In this document: piece by piece, positions 1 through 9,070 of the stretch
Layout of the letters: every line of letters starts with the position of its first letter
How positions within the stretch are numbered: the first letter of the stretch is position 1
Assembly (NCBI GenBank): GCA_900548905.1
Contig: URMK01000044.1
Span: forward strand, 1-55,284
Reading direction: 5' to 3'
Length of the DNA stretch: 55,284 nt
Source: an uncultured Lachnospiraceae bacterium
GTDB lineage: Bacteria; Bacillota; Clostridia; Lachnospirales; Lachnospiraceae
Program-made: the position numbers and the translations under genes
The notes under the pieces: model-generated
The model's input: only the letters and a program-made list of their open reading frames with translations
Told to the model about the DNA's origin: nothing
Databases searched by the model: none

Positions 1-47
1 CCCCAGGGAAAAGGAGGGGAGGGAGATGCCACCGGACACAAGGGGCC

Positions 48-61
48 GTCTGAACCGTTAC
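48..61 (+). repeat. half-site of a REP-like palindrome
   Basis: GTCTGAACCGTTAC is the right arm of the palindromic element seen complete at 39350-39379 and 40453-40482. The matching left arm is not present here, so this is a half element or a remnant. No complete gene is seen in bases 1-171. Confidence 0.4.
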
Positions 62-171
62 GCCAAGCCTATCCTGATACCCCGGTAGTAACAGAAAAAA
101 ATATTTTCAATATGACAGCTACATGTCGTATTGGATATGTTATAATTTCTAAAAAACACGGAGGATCCCCA

Positions 172-525
172 ATGAATCATAATTTTGCAGAGATAGCAAT
201 CTATCAGGTGAAACCCGCGAAGGTGGAAGAATTTGAAACGCTTCTGCAGGAGGTTGCGGCTGCGCAAAGAGAACAGCCAGGACTGAAGGACTTGAAATAC
301 GTGAAGAGAGAATATCATATTGATTATGAACAGATAAAAGAAGGGCTTCCTCCCCATAAAATTACCAGGATTGTAAAATGTGTGAAATATATCCTTTTCT
401 GGGAATTTGAAACGAAAGAGGCTTATGGGAAGGCCCTGCAGAGCATTTACCAAAAATATGAAAAAGAAATAAACCGCTGTTTGATCGTTCCGCATGATAA
501 ACTGATTGGGGAGCGCATTTATTAA
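172..525 (+). CDS. small ABM/dimeric alpha-beta barrel-like protein
   Basis: 117 residues. The N-terminus (AEIAIYQVKPAKVEEFETLL) and the aromatic strand ILFWEF near residue 77 resemble antibiotic-biosynthesis-monooxygenase-like (ABM, ferredoxin-fold dimer) proteins. Such proteins range from small oxygenases to proteins of unknown role, so no reaction can be assigned. The ATG at 172 is preferred over an in-frame upstream ATG at 112 because GGAGG lies about 8 bases ahead of it; a TATAAT at 141-146 would lie inside the longer version. It ends 11 bases before the WYL regulator, which probably shares its transcript and may control it. The fold call is from sequence pattern only. Confidence 0.6.
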   Translation: MNHNFAEIAIYQVKPAKVEEFETLLQEVAAAQREQPGLKDLKYVKREYHIDYEQIKEGLPPHKITRIVKCVKYILFWEFETKEAYGKALQSIYQKYEKEINRCLIVPHDKLIGERIY

Positions 526-536
526 GGAGAAACTCC

Positions 537-1445
537 ATGCAGATTGAACGTTTGGTACAGATGGTATTTTATATAGCAGGCCGCGAACACGTTACTGCCA
601 AAGAGCTGGCTGCCCATTTCCGGGTATCAACCAGGACGATTTACCGTGATTTAAACACGCTCTCTCTTGCAGGAATCCCTATTATGTCCGCAAAGGGAAC
701 CGGCGGCGGTATCTTTCTGCTGGATGGTTATACGATTGAAAAACCGTTATTATCCAGGGAAGAACAGCAAAATATCCTGCAGGGCTTACAGATATTACAG
801 GCATCCAACTATCCGAATGCGGAAATTACATTGGGCAAAATCGGCGCTGTTTTCCGGAATGCGCTGGAACCGGAATGGCTGGAGGTGGATTTTTCCTTCT
901 GGGGCAGTGATGACAAAGAAAAGGTTACGATTTCCGAACTGCAGTACGCCATTCTCAATAAACATCTCATCACCTTTGATTATTTTAACTCCGAGCTGCA
1001 GAAATCCTATAGAACGATAGAGCCCCTGCGGCTTGTATTTAAATCACATGCCTGGTATATTATAGGCTATTGCAGGTATAAGCAGGATATCCGGACGTTC
1101 CGGATGTCCCGGATGAAGCATATCCATGTTATGCCGGAAACATTCCAAAGGGAATTGCCTAAGGATTATTCCCTGCTGTCGGAATACAAAGAGGAGTACC
1201 AAATCCCTGTTTTTAAACTGAAATTTTCCCGTACCATCGCTTACAGGCTGTATGACGAATTTCAGGAGCATCAGGTTTCTTTATGTGAGGACGGAAATTA
1301 TTTGGTTACTATCCGATATCAGTTAAGCAACTGGACCTTCAACTATTTGCTGTCTTTCGGAAAATATGTGGAAATTATTGAGCCGGAGGAAGCACGTACC
1401 ATGTTAAAAGAGAGGGCTTTGGAAATAGCGGGCCTTTACCCGTAG
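537..1445 (+). CDS. HTH-WYL domain transcriptional regulator (YafY/DeoR-like)
   Basis: 302 residues, normal length for the family. An N-terminal winged helix (about residues 4-60, with VSTRTIYRDLNTL as recognition region) is followed by a WYL domain at about 135-215, where the name motif reads WYI and is followed by the arginine-rich RTFRMSRM. A WCX-like C-terminal extension completes it. WYL domains are ligand- or nucleic-acid-sensing modules, so this is probably a local regulator of the preceding ABM-like gene and/or the following methyltransferase. The start has AAGGAG about 8 bases upstream. The target is not visible in the sequence. Confidence 0.88.
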   Translation: MQIERLVQMVFYIAGREHVTAKELAAHFRVSTRTIYRDLNTLSLAGIPIMSAKGTGGGIFLLDGYTIEKPLLSREEQQNILQGLQILQASNYPNAEITLGKIGAVFRNALEPEWLEVDFSFWGSDDKEKVTISELQYAILNKHLITFDYFNSELQKSYRTIEPLRLVFKSHAWYIIGYCRYKQDIRTFRMSRMKHIHVMPETFQRELPKDYSLLSEYKEEYQIPVFKLKFSRTIAYRLYDEFQEHQVSLCEDGNYLVTIRYQLSNWTFNYLLSFGKYVEIIEPEEARTMLKERALEIAGLYP

Positions 1446-1485
1446 TTCTTCATGCAGCTAAATACAAACCAAAGGAGTGTAACCT

Positions 1486-2235
1486 ATGATGAATCCGATT
1501 CTCAAACAAAACAAGGCAAGCTGGGATGCCATGGCCGATACCTGGTTTGGCACAACGGCATTGCCCGCCTACGGATGTCTTGTCCCCACTGAGGAAGAAC
1601 TGCATCTGTTCCCTGCGCTGTCCGGAAAAAAAATCCTGGATATCGGCTGCGGCAGCGGCCACTCCCTTTGCTGGTGCGGCCAAAAGGGAGCGGCGGAGCT
1701 TTGGGGCGTGGATCTGTCGGCAAGGCAAATTGCCAACGCCCAAACGTATCTGACCGGAAACGGGTTCCGGCCCAAGCTCTTCAACGCCCCAATGGAGCAG
1801 GAATGCGGTTTGCCGAAGGAGTATTTTGATGTAGTATATTCTATCTATGCAATCGGATGGACCACGGATTTGAAAGCCGCAGTCCATCATATCGCATCTT
1901 ATGTAAAGCCGGGCGGCGTATTTATCTTTTCCTGGGATCATCCGCTGATGCGCTGTATCGATGTGGTTGACGATCAGCTTGTTTTTTCCGGATCCTATAC
2001 AAAGGATGAAGCCTTTTCTTACATACAGCGGGGCCAGCCGGTCACCGTACAGAACCGCCGCATGTCCACCTATATAAATGAACTCGCGGATGCCGGGTTC
2101 GCCGTGGAGCGTCTGGTTGAAGAAACCGATTGTGATACTCTTTCCCGTACGGCGGAATTCTCTTCCGGATATTATTCCCCCTGGAGGGCTCAGAAGCTGC
2201 CTCTTTCCTTCATTATCAAGGCAAGGAAATTATAA
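1486..2235 (+). CDS. class I SAM-dependent methyltransferase
   Basis: 249 residues. The SAM-binding motif I (ILDIGCGSG, residues 50-58) is followed by an acidic strand end (WGVDLS), and by DVVYSIYAIGW and VKPGGVFIFSWDHP, in the order expected for a Rossmann methyltransferase. The N-terminal NKASWDAMADTWFG is typical of UbiE/Methyltransf_11-type enzymes with small-molecule substrates. The substrate cannot be read from sequence. AAGGAG precedes the tandem ATGATG start. It lies 40 bases after the WYL regulator and is probably co-transcribed. Confidence 0.85.
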   Translation: MMNPILKQNKASWDAMADTWFGTTALPAYGCLVPTEEELHLFPALSGKKILDIGCGSGHSLCWCGQKGAAELWGVDLSARQIANAQTYLTGNGFRPKLFNAPMEQECGLPKEYFDVVYSIYAIGWTTDLKAAVHHIASYVKPGGVFIFSWDHPLMRCIDVVDDQLVFSGSYTKDEAFSYIQRGQPVTVQNRRMSTYINELADAGFAVERLVEETDCDTLSRTAEFSSGYYSPWRAQKLPLSFIIKARKL

Positions 2236-2363
2236 GTTCCCAAAAGGGGCACAGGCGGTATCTGTAACCCTTCCCCTGCCGGATATTCATAAAATATTTT
2301 CTTTTTTCCTATAGGTTTCTTCTCTTATTTTTGTTATAGTTTATAAATCAGGAGGTATTACAA

Positions 2364-3209
2364 ATGAAAAAGAAAACGATTCTTTCCGCACTTCTACTGG
2401 CCGGCGGTATTTTCGCACTTGCCGCCAACCCGCTAAAATGCCGGGCCGCTGAGCTTCCTCAGCTTACTCATTCCAGAATATGGGGGACAATGACAAAAGC
2501 CGGCGACGACACGATTGTATTTGACAACAAGAGCGGCGAATCCTTTTACGGGGAAATCATCATCCATATATCGGAGGATACGAAAATTCTGGATGCCGTA
2601 AACGGCTTTCCGGTATCCATGGACAGCATTGGGGACGGGCAGACGGCATATGCCTATATCGGACCGGCTATGACTATGAGCCTTCCGCCCCAGACAAATT
2701 CCCCTGTGATCCTTACGGAAATACCCGCAGACTATAAGGTTCCCGACTATGTGACGGTAAAATCCGCGGAGGATAAGGGGGATACTTATCTTCTGACAGC
2801 GGCGGACGGGGCCGTTTACAGCATTCCAAAAGACTGCAGCATCCTCCCATACCTGACAAGAAATATAGTCCGCCTCACCGACCTTACGGAAGGAAGCACC
2901 TGCCTGATTTGGTCGGATGTCAATTCTACGGCAAACAAAATCGTGCTTTTTGCCGGGGAAACCGCCAGCGGGGAAGAGCCCGCAGACGAGACGCTCCCCG
3001 CACCCGCATATGGATGGTTTGAAGAAAACGGGCAGATTTATTTCCGCACCGAGGACGGCAGCCTTAAAAAAGGCTTTATCCAGACAGGAAACCAGATTTT
3101 CTTCCTGAATCCGGAAACAGGCGCTATGCAGACCGGACCGGTAACGATCGGAGATACTACTTATCATATGTTTGCGGATGGAACCTTCCGCATGGAAAAA
3201 GGAAATTAA
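2364..3209 (+). CDS. secreted protein with C-terminal cell-wall-binding-type repeats
   Basis: 281 residues. A Lys-rich start followed by a hydrophobic stretch and an AxA-type site near residue 29 (CRAAE) indicates a Sec signal peptide. The middle (about 35-200) is not recognised. The C-terminal 70 residues contain two to three repeats of the pattern GWFEENGQIYFRTEDGSLKK, matching the aromatic/glycine choline- or cell-wall-binding repeat family, so the protein probably sits on the wall. AGGAGG is 8 bases ahead of the ATG. It has its own upstream gap of about 130 bases. Function is unknown beyond export and likely surface attachment. Confidence 0.75.
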   Translation: MKKKTILSALLLAGGIFALAANPLKCRAAELPQLTHSRIWGTMTKAGDDTIVFDNKSGESFYGEIIIHISEDTKILDAVNGFPVSMDSIGDGQTAYAYIGPAMTMSLPPQTNSPVILTEIPADYKVPDYVTVKSAEDKGDTYLLTAADGAVYSIPKDCSILPYLTRNIVRLTDLTEGSTCLIWSDVNSTANKIVLFAGETASGEEPADETLPAPAYGWFEENGQIYFRTEDGSLKKGFIQTGNQIFFLNPETGAMQTGPVTIGDTTYHMFADGTFRMEKGN

Positions 3210-3260
3210 ACGGAAAACGGGAAACGGAACGCTTCCGGGTAAGGAAAAAGGGGAAAATGT

Positions 3261-4166
3261 ATGCAGGATAAGATTTCATTGTCTTTTGATATCGGGGGGA
3301 CCTCCGCAAAATACGCGTTTGTTACAGCCGACGGACATCTGACGGAAAAAAATTCATTTCGTACGGCGGGACTGAAAACCCTGGATGAATTCGGCCGGCA
3401 GCTTCTGCCCGTGATCGAACAGGGACTCGCTCGAGGGGCCGTCAATGTCGGTTTAGCCTGTCCGGGTATCTTTCTTTCGGATGGGAAATGCGTGGGCGGA
3501 GTTGAGAACCTTGCTTTTCTGGAGGGGGTCAATCTTCCAGGATATCTCCGGCAGCATTACCCTTCTCTGGAAGTTTCGATTATGAATGACGGTACCGCCG
3601 CGGCTTTGGGCGAGTACTGGATGGGAAGCGGCCGGGGCAGCCATGTTCTGCTGTGCGTCACGCTTGGAACCGGCATAGGAAGCGCTTTGATTCTGGACGG
3701 GAAGCCGTTTGGGGGAAGTCACTCTCAAAGCGGAGAATTGGGATACAGTGATTATTCTTCCTCCGAAGACTATCTGGAATTGGATTATTCCACGCTCGGG
3801 ATCCTGCGGAGGGCTTCGGAAATAACCGGTACAGAAATGGATGGTTTCGCTTTTATCCGTCGTATCAAGGAAAAGGATCCCTGCTGCCTTCCTCTTCTGG
3901 ATGACTGGACGACGAAGCTCGGACGGATTATTGCGAATATTATTCTGATGCTGGATCCCGACAGGGTGGTGATAGGAGGCGGCATTTCCGGTGAAAAGGA
4001 GATCCTGATCCCGCTTCTGGAGGAAAAAATAAACAGGCAGCTTCCGCCTCTGTTCCGCCATCTTGCAGCAATTACCCCGGCCAGCCTCGCCAATGACGCG
4101 GGGCTGTTCGGAGCCGTAAAACCGTTTTTTGATACCGGAAAGGCCACGGCGATGCCATCCCCTTAA
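3261..4166 (+). CDS. ROK family sugar kinase or regulator-like protein
   Basis: 301 residues. The phosphate-binding motif DIGGTSAKYA (10-19), the LACPGIF strand, NDGTAAALGEYWMG with the catalytic-type Asp, and TLGTGIGSALILDG all match ROK-family glucokinase-like proteins. No DNA-binding domain is present, so a kinase of a hexose or N-acyl-hexosamine is more likely than a repressor. The usual ROK zinc motif (GH followed by CxCGxxGCxE) is absent: the region after the GE motif reads LGYSDYSSSED. This suggests a divergent subfamily. It lies 51 bases after the secreted-protein gene. Confidence 0.85.
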   Translation: MQDKISLSFDIGGTSAKYAFVTADGHLTEKNSFRTAGLKTLDEFGRQLLPVIEQGLARGAVNVGLACPGIFLSDGKCVGGVENLAFLEGVNLPGYLRQHYPSLEVSIMNDGTAAALGEYWMGSGRGSHVLLCVTLGTGIGSALILDGKPFGGSHSQSGELGYSDYSSSEDYLELDYSTLGILRRASEITGTEMDGFAFIRRIKEKDPCCLPLLDDWTTKLGRIIANIILMLDPDRVVIGGGISGEKEILIPLLEEKINRQLPPLFRHLAAITPASLANDAGLFGAVKPFFDTGKATAMPSP

Positions 4167-4218
4167 CCAAAGAAAGAACGTAAATGACATGCGGAAGCGT
4201 AACCATGAAAGCTCTGTT

Positions 4219-5220
4219 TTATTCAACAGGGGGCATAGCAGATGCCAAATGATCCAGCAGCTCCTTTTTTATTGCGGCATAATAAACAATGCGGGGGACT
4301 GTTTCATGGACCTGGCGGATGCCAAGCTGCCTTTCTTCCTCCATTTCACATTCCAGGCCCAACGCTCTTTTTATATTATATGCAAGCCATTCAAGCCAGC
4401 TGAAGCCGATTCCGTACAGCGCACTCCACTCCGCACGGAAGGCCCCGTATTCCTGCCGGTAGGCGTTGAGAAACGACTGTAAGAATCCGTAATCAATACG
4501 GCACAGGGTGTCACCGGCCCAGCTCAGGGCCAGCTGAAACATTTCCATATAGGGATTTCCGTAATCCAGGCATTCCAGATCGATAATCCGCGGTTTTCCA
4601 TCCACCCATAACACATTTTTACTGTCCATATCCCCGTCGCAGATACATACAGCCGCCGGAACCTTATGTAAGGCGGCGTTGTATTCTTCCTGGCCGTAAT
4701 AGAACAGCTCTCTGTTACTTTTTAATTCTTCCGCTATTTCAGGACATGCCGCCTCTGCCTGTCCGATATATGTGTCCCAGTCCACATCGATTTTTTCCCT
4801 CTCACAGGAAATCCGGGGAATCTTTATTTTATGGATTTTCGCCAAAAGCGCACCGATGGTTCTGCAATGCCCGCCGTCTATTTCTTCCCAGCGCAGCGCA
4901 TTTCCTTCCACCCATGGAAAGACATAAAAATACTGCCCGTTAATACACTGCATTTTACAGCCGTTTATTTCCTTTGCAGGGACAACGGGAATCATATTCC
5001 GGTACAATACTTGTTCCAGATATTCCGCCCTCTGAAAATTCCGGAATACATCCGGCCTTCTCATAACGGCCGGATTTAACAGCTTGACGGCGTATTGCCC
5101 TGTATCGGTTTCCAATTGATACATCTGATGCATATAACCGCCCGCCACCCTCCGGGGCGGCGCCGTAACCGCGCCCAGCTTTGCCTGCTCCGCCATGATA
5201 TCAAATAAAGGATTTTCCAC
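4219..5220 (-). CDS. APH-fold phosphotransferase
   Basis: 333 residues from a GTG start at 5220, chosen because GAGGAGGG lies directly upstream; the reading frame stays open further upstream, but that part looks non-coding. The kinase fold is shown by AVKLL (Lys46), CDGDMDSKN (194-202, replacing the usual HGDxxxxN catalytic loop) and IDLE (213-216, the metal-binding site). The family includes aminoglycoside, choline and homoserine kinases and CotS-type spore-coat proteins. It follows dpaA-dpaB-asnB on the same strand, so a sporulation role is possible but not shown. A likely separate promoter lies just upstream. Confidence 0.75.
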   Translation of the reverse strand: MENPLFDIMAEQAKLGAVTAPPRRVAGGYMHQMYQLETDTGQYAVKLLNPAVMRRPDVFRNFQRAEYLEQVLYRNMIPVVPAKEINGCKMQCINGQYFYVFPWVEGNALRWEEIDGGHCRTIGALLAKIHKIKIPRISCEREKIDVDWDTYIGQAEAACPEIAEELKSNRELFYYGQEEYNAALHKVPAAVCICDGDMDSKNVLWVDGKPRIIDLECLDYGNPYMEMFQLALSWAGDTLCRIDYGFLQSFLNAYRQEYGAFRAEWSALYGIGFSWLEWLAYNIKRALGLECEMEEERQLGIRQVHETVPRIVYYAAIKKELLDHLASAMPPVE

Positions 5221-5303
5221 GGTTCCACCCTCTCTCCTCTTTCCGGCCTGTCTGCCATACCAAAAACCACCCTTTGCATTCCATAGGAATATACTTATAA
5301 GTA

Positions 5304-5332
5304 AGCATATAAAATTCCGTTTATGAATGCAA
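5304..5332 (-). promoter_or_regulatory. predicted vegetative-type promoter for the APH-fold gene
   Basis: On the minus strand TTGCAT (5327-5332) and TATGCT (5304-5309) are separated by 17 bases, about 85 bases upstream of the GTG start. The palindrome ACTTATAAGT (5293-5302) lies at the expected transcription start and could be an operator. Confidence 0.4.
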
Positions 5333-5434
5333 TAGCTTATACCGAAAAGAGGGCAGAAAAAAGCAGTGCAGCCGGGGCAATGGTTCCCGTCCCGGCGCGG
5401 TATGAAGCCCCCTGCAGCCGCCCATACGGCAATC

Positions 5435-5457
5435 CAGGAGCGGGAATCCCGCTCCTG
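5435..5457. other. intergenic hairpin after asnB
   Basis: CAGGAGCGG and CCGCTCCTG form a perfect 9-bp stem with a five-base loop, 16 bases after the asnB stop codon. There is no downstream T run on the minus strand, so it is a weak terminator or an mRNA-stabilising hairpin. Confidence 0.45.
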
Positions 5458-5472
5458 AAACAAAACCGCCGG

Positions 5473-7323
5473 CTAAATAAGACGGATCTGATAATGCTCC
5501 AGCCAGTAATTCACCTGCAGCAGATATGCCAGCAGCTGCGGACCCGCCATAAGCTGCCCGTAAAAGGGTCTTGCGTAATCTGACGGCTGGCGCATAAAGC
5601 TTTCCACCTTCTTCTTATCGATGAGACGGCTCAAAGGGGCCCCCGAATCGTTCAGCACTTCCATCATCTGTTTCCTTACCAGCTGCTCATAAGCCGGGTC
5701 ATAGGTCTTGGGGTAGGGACTTTTTCTCCGGTACAGGACATCGTCCGGCAGATACCCTCTGCCTGCCGCCCGCAGCAGCCCTTTTACCACACCGTCATGG
5801 CATTTCATGTTCCAGGGAACATTCCATACATATTCGATGATATGGTGATCCGCAAAAGGCACCCTTGCTTCCAGGCCGGCATGCATGCTGGTGCGGTCCA
5901 TCCGGTCAAGCAGGGTCTGCATAAACCATTTCAGATTCAGATAGGAAATTTCCCTGCGGCGTTTTTCCTCCGCATTTTCCCCTTCCAGAACCGGTGTTTC
6001 CCGGATGGTCCTGTGATAAGCTTCTTTTGCATATTCCTCCAGCGCAAGTTCATTAAGCACCTCATCCTTTAACAGCATTGTCCTGGGGGTAAAATCCATG
6101 GACCAGGGGAAACAGTCCGCTTCAAAGCATTCTTTTTTATGGAACCAGGGATAGCCCCCGAATATTTCGTCCGCACATTCCCCCGTCAGCGTAACCTTGT
6201 GCTGCTTCGCCACCTTTCGGCAGAAATACAGCATGGAGGATTCCACATCCGCCATACAGGGCAGATCCCGGGCGTCCACCGCCTCAAACAGATAATCGTA
6301 CAGTTCTTCATTCCTGCATTCCAGATAATAATGCTGCGTCCCGGCATGATCTTTGACCATATCCACCCAGGGCCGATCCTGCGAAGGCTGGAAGGCATTT
6401 GCCTGGAAATTCACATCATTATCTTTAAAATCAAAGGAGTAGGTGGAAAGAAGCTTCCCCTGTTTCCTGAGATTCTCACTGCATATGGCTGTCACCAGGC
6501 TGCTGTCCACCCCGCCGGATAAAAAGGTGCAGATGGGGACATCGGACAGCATTTGCTTCTTCACGGCATTTTCAATAAGATACCGGGTACGCTCCACAGT
6601 CTTCTCAAACGAATCCTCATGAGGAAGGCTTTTCACCTGCCAGTAGCAGTGCTGTCTGCAGCCGTCTGCGTCATATTCCAGGAAATGCCCGGGCAGCACC
6701 TCCCGTATCCCCCGGAACACGCCGTTTCCGTATGTTTTGGCCGGCCCCAGCCCGAACACCTCGCAAAGTCCGTCTTTATCCACTTGTGCATGCATTCCGG
6801 GAAAACTCAGGATTCCCTTGATTTCGGAAGAGAACACAAGTGTATTATCTTTTACCGTATAGAAACAAGGTTTAATCCCCACCCGATCCCGGTAGAGAAG
6901 GAATTTATTCCTGGCGCCATCCCATATGGCGAAGGAAAAAATCCCATCCAGCTTCTCCACAAACGCTTTTCCATAACGTATATACCCCGCCAGAATGACT
7001 TCCGTATCGCTGTTCGTCTGAAAGCTGACACCTTCTTCCCGAAGCTCCTGTTTCAGTTCCATCATATTATACAGCTCGCCGTTATAGCAGATCGTAAATT
7101 CGGCCCCGCCTTCTTTTCTTGTCATGGGCTGCTGCCCGGAGGACAAATCGATAATGGACAGCCTGACATGGGCCATACCACAGTGCTTTCGCAGAAATAT
7201 ACCGTCCTCATCCGGTCCCCTGTGTTTCTGGACGGCGTTCATACGCTTCAAAACTGCCTTCCATTCTCCTTCGTTCGTTTCATAGTTTATCCTGACGTTC
7301 GTAAATCCTGCTATTCCACACAT
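5473..7323 (-). CDS. asnB: glutamine-hydrolysing asparagine synthetase (AsnB/AsnO type)
   Basis: 616 residues. The start is fixed by MCGIAGF, because maturation exposes Cys2 as the glutaminase nucleophile; further upstream in-frame starts would bury it. The class II glutamine amidotransferase domain spans about 2-215 (RLSIIDL at 54-60, NGELYN at 81-86). The synthetase domain carries the ATP-pyrophosphatase loop SGGVDS at 269-274. The reaction is aspartate plus glutamine plus ATP giving asparagine. The length is close to Bacillus AsnO, a sporulation-linked paralogue. It lies 136 bases downstream of dpaB on the same strand, which supports a sporulation link by context only. Confidence 0.92.
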   Translation of the reverse strand: MCGIAGFTNVRINYETNEGEWKAVLKRMNAVQKHRGPDEDGIFLRKHCGMAHVRLSIIDLSSGQQPMTRKEGGAEFTICYNGELYNMMELKQELREEGVSFQTNSDTEVILAGYIRYGKAFVEKLDGIFSFAIWDGARNKFLLYRDRVGIKPCFYTVKDNTLVFSSEIKGILSFPGMHAQVDKDGLCEVFGLGPAKTYGNGVFRGIREVLPGHFLEYDADGCRQHCYWQVKSLPHEDSFEKTVERTRYLIENAVKKQMLSDVPICTFLSGGVDSSLVTAICSENLRKQGKLLSTYSFDFKDNDVNFQANAFQPSQDRPWVDMVKDHAGTQHYYLECRNEELYDYLFEAVDARDLPCMADVESSMLYFCRKVAKQHKVTLTGECADEIFGGYPWFHKKECFEADCFPWSMDFTPRTMLLKDEVLNELALEEYAKEAYHRTIRETPVLEGENAEEKRRREISYLNLKWFMQTLLDRMDRTSMHAGLEARVPFADHHIIEYVWNVPWNMKCHDGVVKGLLRAAGRGYLPDDVLYRRKSPYPKTYDPAYEQLVRKQMMEVLNDSGAPLSRLIDKKKVESFMRQPSDYARPFYGQLMAGPQLLAYLLQVNYWLEHYQIRLI

Positions 7324-7358
7324 ATGGCTGTCTCGCCTTTCCCATCCTTTGATTTTAT

Positions 7359-7385
7359 GTAACTGTTCCGTGCCTTTACAGTTAC
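7359..7385. repeat. GTAACTGT/ACAGTTAC inverted repeat in the dpaB-asnB gap
   Basis: Perfect 8-bp inverted arms around an 11-base loop. The sequence is related to the REP-like palindromes at 39350 and 40453 (shared GTAACnGTT core). A second related half-site, GAACCGTTAC, is at 7446-7455 just after the dpaB stop. Confidence 0.45.
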
Positions 7386-7459
7386 TGCAAAAATCCATTT
7401 TAAATCACTTTCCGACGGTCCGTACCGCAAATGCGCCGGCTTGCTGAACCGTTACGGTT

Positions 7460-8059
7460 TTATTCTATATAATCCACTAATAACGGCTGTATCTGCCTGT
7501 ATTCCAATGCCGTCTCAAGAGCCGGTATCAGATATTCAATATGAGCTACCAGCGAATTCGGTTTTTTCCCGGGGTTATCCTGCCCGAAGGGTACAAAAAA
7601 AATATTTTTTGTATTGAGGAGAAGCCCTATGTTTTTCATATTCATCCCCAGGCCGTCATTGGATGACAGGAAGATTAAGAGAGGCTTATTATTCCTAAGA
7701 TGGGCTTTTGCCCCCATCAGCACCGGCGTATCCGTAATTCCGTTAGCCAGCTTTGCGGCCGTATTGCCGGTACACGGCAGAATCGCCATAATATCCAGAT
7801 ATCCCTTAGGCCCGATAGGCTCTGCTTCTTCGATACTGCATATCGGCTGCCTCCCGGTAATATCCACGGCCCGTTTCATAAAATCCTCCGGCTTGCCGAA
7901 CCGGTTAGATATTGTCTGTGAGGCATCGGAGAAAACAGGATATACGTCCGCTCCCTCTTCCACCAGTTTTTCCATCGCCGTAAATATTTTATCGAATGTA
8001 CAAAAGGAGCCCGTCAGCGCAACTCCCACTTTTTTCCCTTTTAACTCCATTTTCTGCAC
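7460..8059 (-). CDS. dpaB: dipicolinate synthase subunit B
   Basis: 199 residues. The flavoprotein-like start KKVGVALTGSFCTFDKIF, the ILPCTGNTAAKLANGITD segment and the MKNIGLLLNTKNIFFVPFGQ C-terminal part are characteristic of SpoVFB/DpaB. With subunit A it makes dipicolinic acid from dihydroxy-tetrahydrodipicolinate, in the mother cell during sporulation; the product is loaded into the spore core with calcium. It lies 69 bases after dpaA. The length is typical. Its presence shows a spore-former using the SpoVF route rather than the EtfA route of some clostridia. Confidence 0.95.
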   Translation of the reverse strand: MQKMELKGKKVGVALTGSFCTFDKIFTAMEKLVEEGADVYPVFSDASQTISNRFGKPEDFMKRAVDITGRQPICSIEEAEPIGPKGYLDIMAILPCTGNTAAKLANGITDTPVLMGAKAHLRNNKPLLIFLSSNDGLGMNMKNIGLLLNTKNIFFVPFGQDNPGKKPNSLVAHIEYLIPALETALEYRQIQPLLVDYIE

Positions 8060-8128
8060 TCTCCTTACTTCATCATTTTCCGGCAGGGGAAGAATCTGCC
8101 TTCTGCATTGTTCCCCGTAACCGCAGCA

Positions 8129-8980
8129 TCATATATGCCCCAACACATAATCGGTGAGACATCTGGCAGATATCCTGCAGGCATATTTTCCCGGCAGGCC
8201 GAGACAGTGCAGTGCATGGACGGACAGCTCTTTTGCCGCCTTATAGTCCACCCCGCCCTTCCCGGATGCAATATCTATCACCAGAACATCCTTGTTCATC
8301 TTTTGCAGGACAGCTTCATCGATAAGCGGGGCCGGCACCGTATTATACACATATTCATATTCCCCGGCTTTTTCCCCGAGCTGATCCAGTGCAAGCGTCT
8401 GCATCCCATAAGCGTCGGCCAGGGCCAGTTCCGTCTGGCTGCCGCTGCATACCGTAACGAGGGCGGACAGTCCCTTTAGTTTATCACTGAGGATTTTGCC
8501 GCATCTCCCATAACCGATCACCAGGCTTTTGCTCCGGTGTATATTGGTGTCTTTATGCCGGAGCGCCTCCAGAATAGCACCCTCCGCTGTGGCAACGGCA
8601 TTAAACACGGCAATACTCTCCACCTGCATAAAATCACAGCATACTATATTTCTCTCGCCGCATTCCTGCCGGAAGGTTTCCGGTATTACGCCACCGAAAA
8701 TGGTATGGCGTTTCCGTATCAGACGTGACAACTCCCGGATATCAAGGACGCCTTTTTTCTCCAGGGGGATCCCTCCTACGATAACGTCCGCAGAATCCAC
8801 CGCTTCCCGGAGAGACCCGGCATAGCCGTCCGCTTCTATGGAATGCTTCGCTTCCATTTCCGCTTCCTCCGTCTCCTGTATCCCAAAACAAATGACCTTA
8901 TATCCGCTTTCCTGGAAAAACGGCACCATATAGGCCGTACGTTTATCTCCTCCAATGACTGCAATGTCATATTCCGCCAT
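8129..8980 (-). CDS. dpaA: dipicolinate synthase subunit A
   Basis: 283 residues. The N-terminal DpsA-like domain (DIAVIGGDKRTAYMV) is followed by a dinucleotide-binding motif, LVIGYGRCGK (153-162), and the LHCLGLPGKYA segment typical of SpoVFA/DpaA. It provides the oxidoreductase part of dipicolinate synthase. GGGAGG precedes the ATG at 8980. A CATACAAT box at 9071-9078 suggests control by a mother-cell sigma factor. It is first of four same-strand genes (dpaA, dpaB, asnB, APH-fold gene). Confidence 0.95.
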   Translation of the reverse strand: MAEYDIAVIGGDKRTAYMVPFFQESGYKVICFGIQETEEAEMEAKHSIEADGYAGSLREAVDSADVIVGGIPLEKKGVLDIRELSRLIRKRHTIFGGVIPETFRQECGERNIVCCDFMQVESIAVFNAVATAEGAILEALRHKDTNIHRSKSLVIGYGRCGKILSDKLKGLSALVTVCSGSQTELALADAYGMQTLALDQLGEKAGEYEYVYNTVPAPLIDEAVLQKMNKDVLVIDIASGKGGVDYKAAKELSVHALHCLGLPGKYACRISARCLTDYVLGHI

Positions 8981-9070
8981 GTTTTTCCTCCCTATCTACC
9001 TTATTTTTACGTCGGACAGCATCCGCCGGCTGTCTGCGGACTGCTATAAATCGACTGACTAATACATAAA

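Noticed and set aside
2433..3167. 244-codon open frame opposite the secreted-protein gene
   Set aside because: No ribosome site or recognisable domain; the sense strand has a signal peptide and wall-binding repeats.
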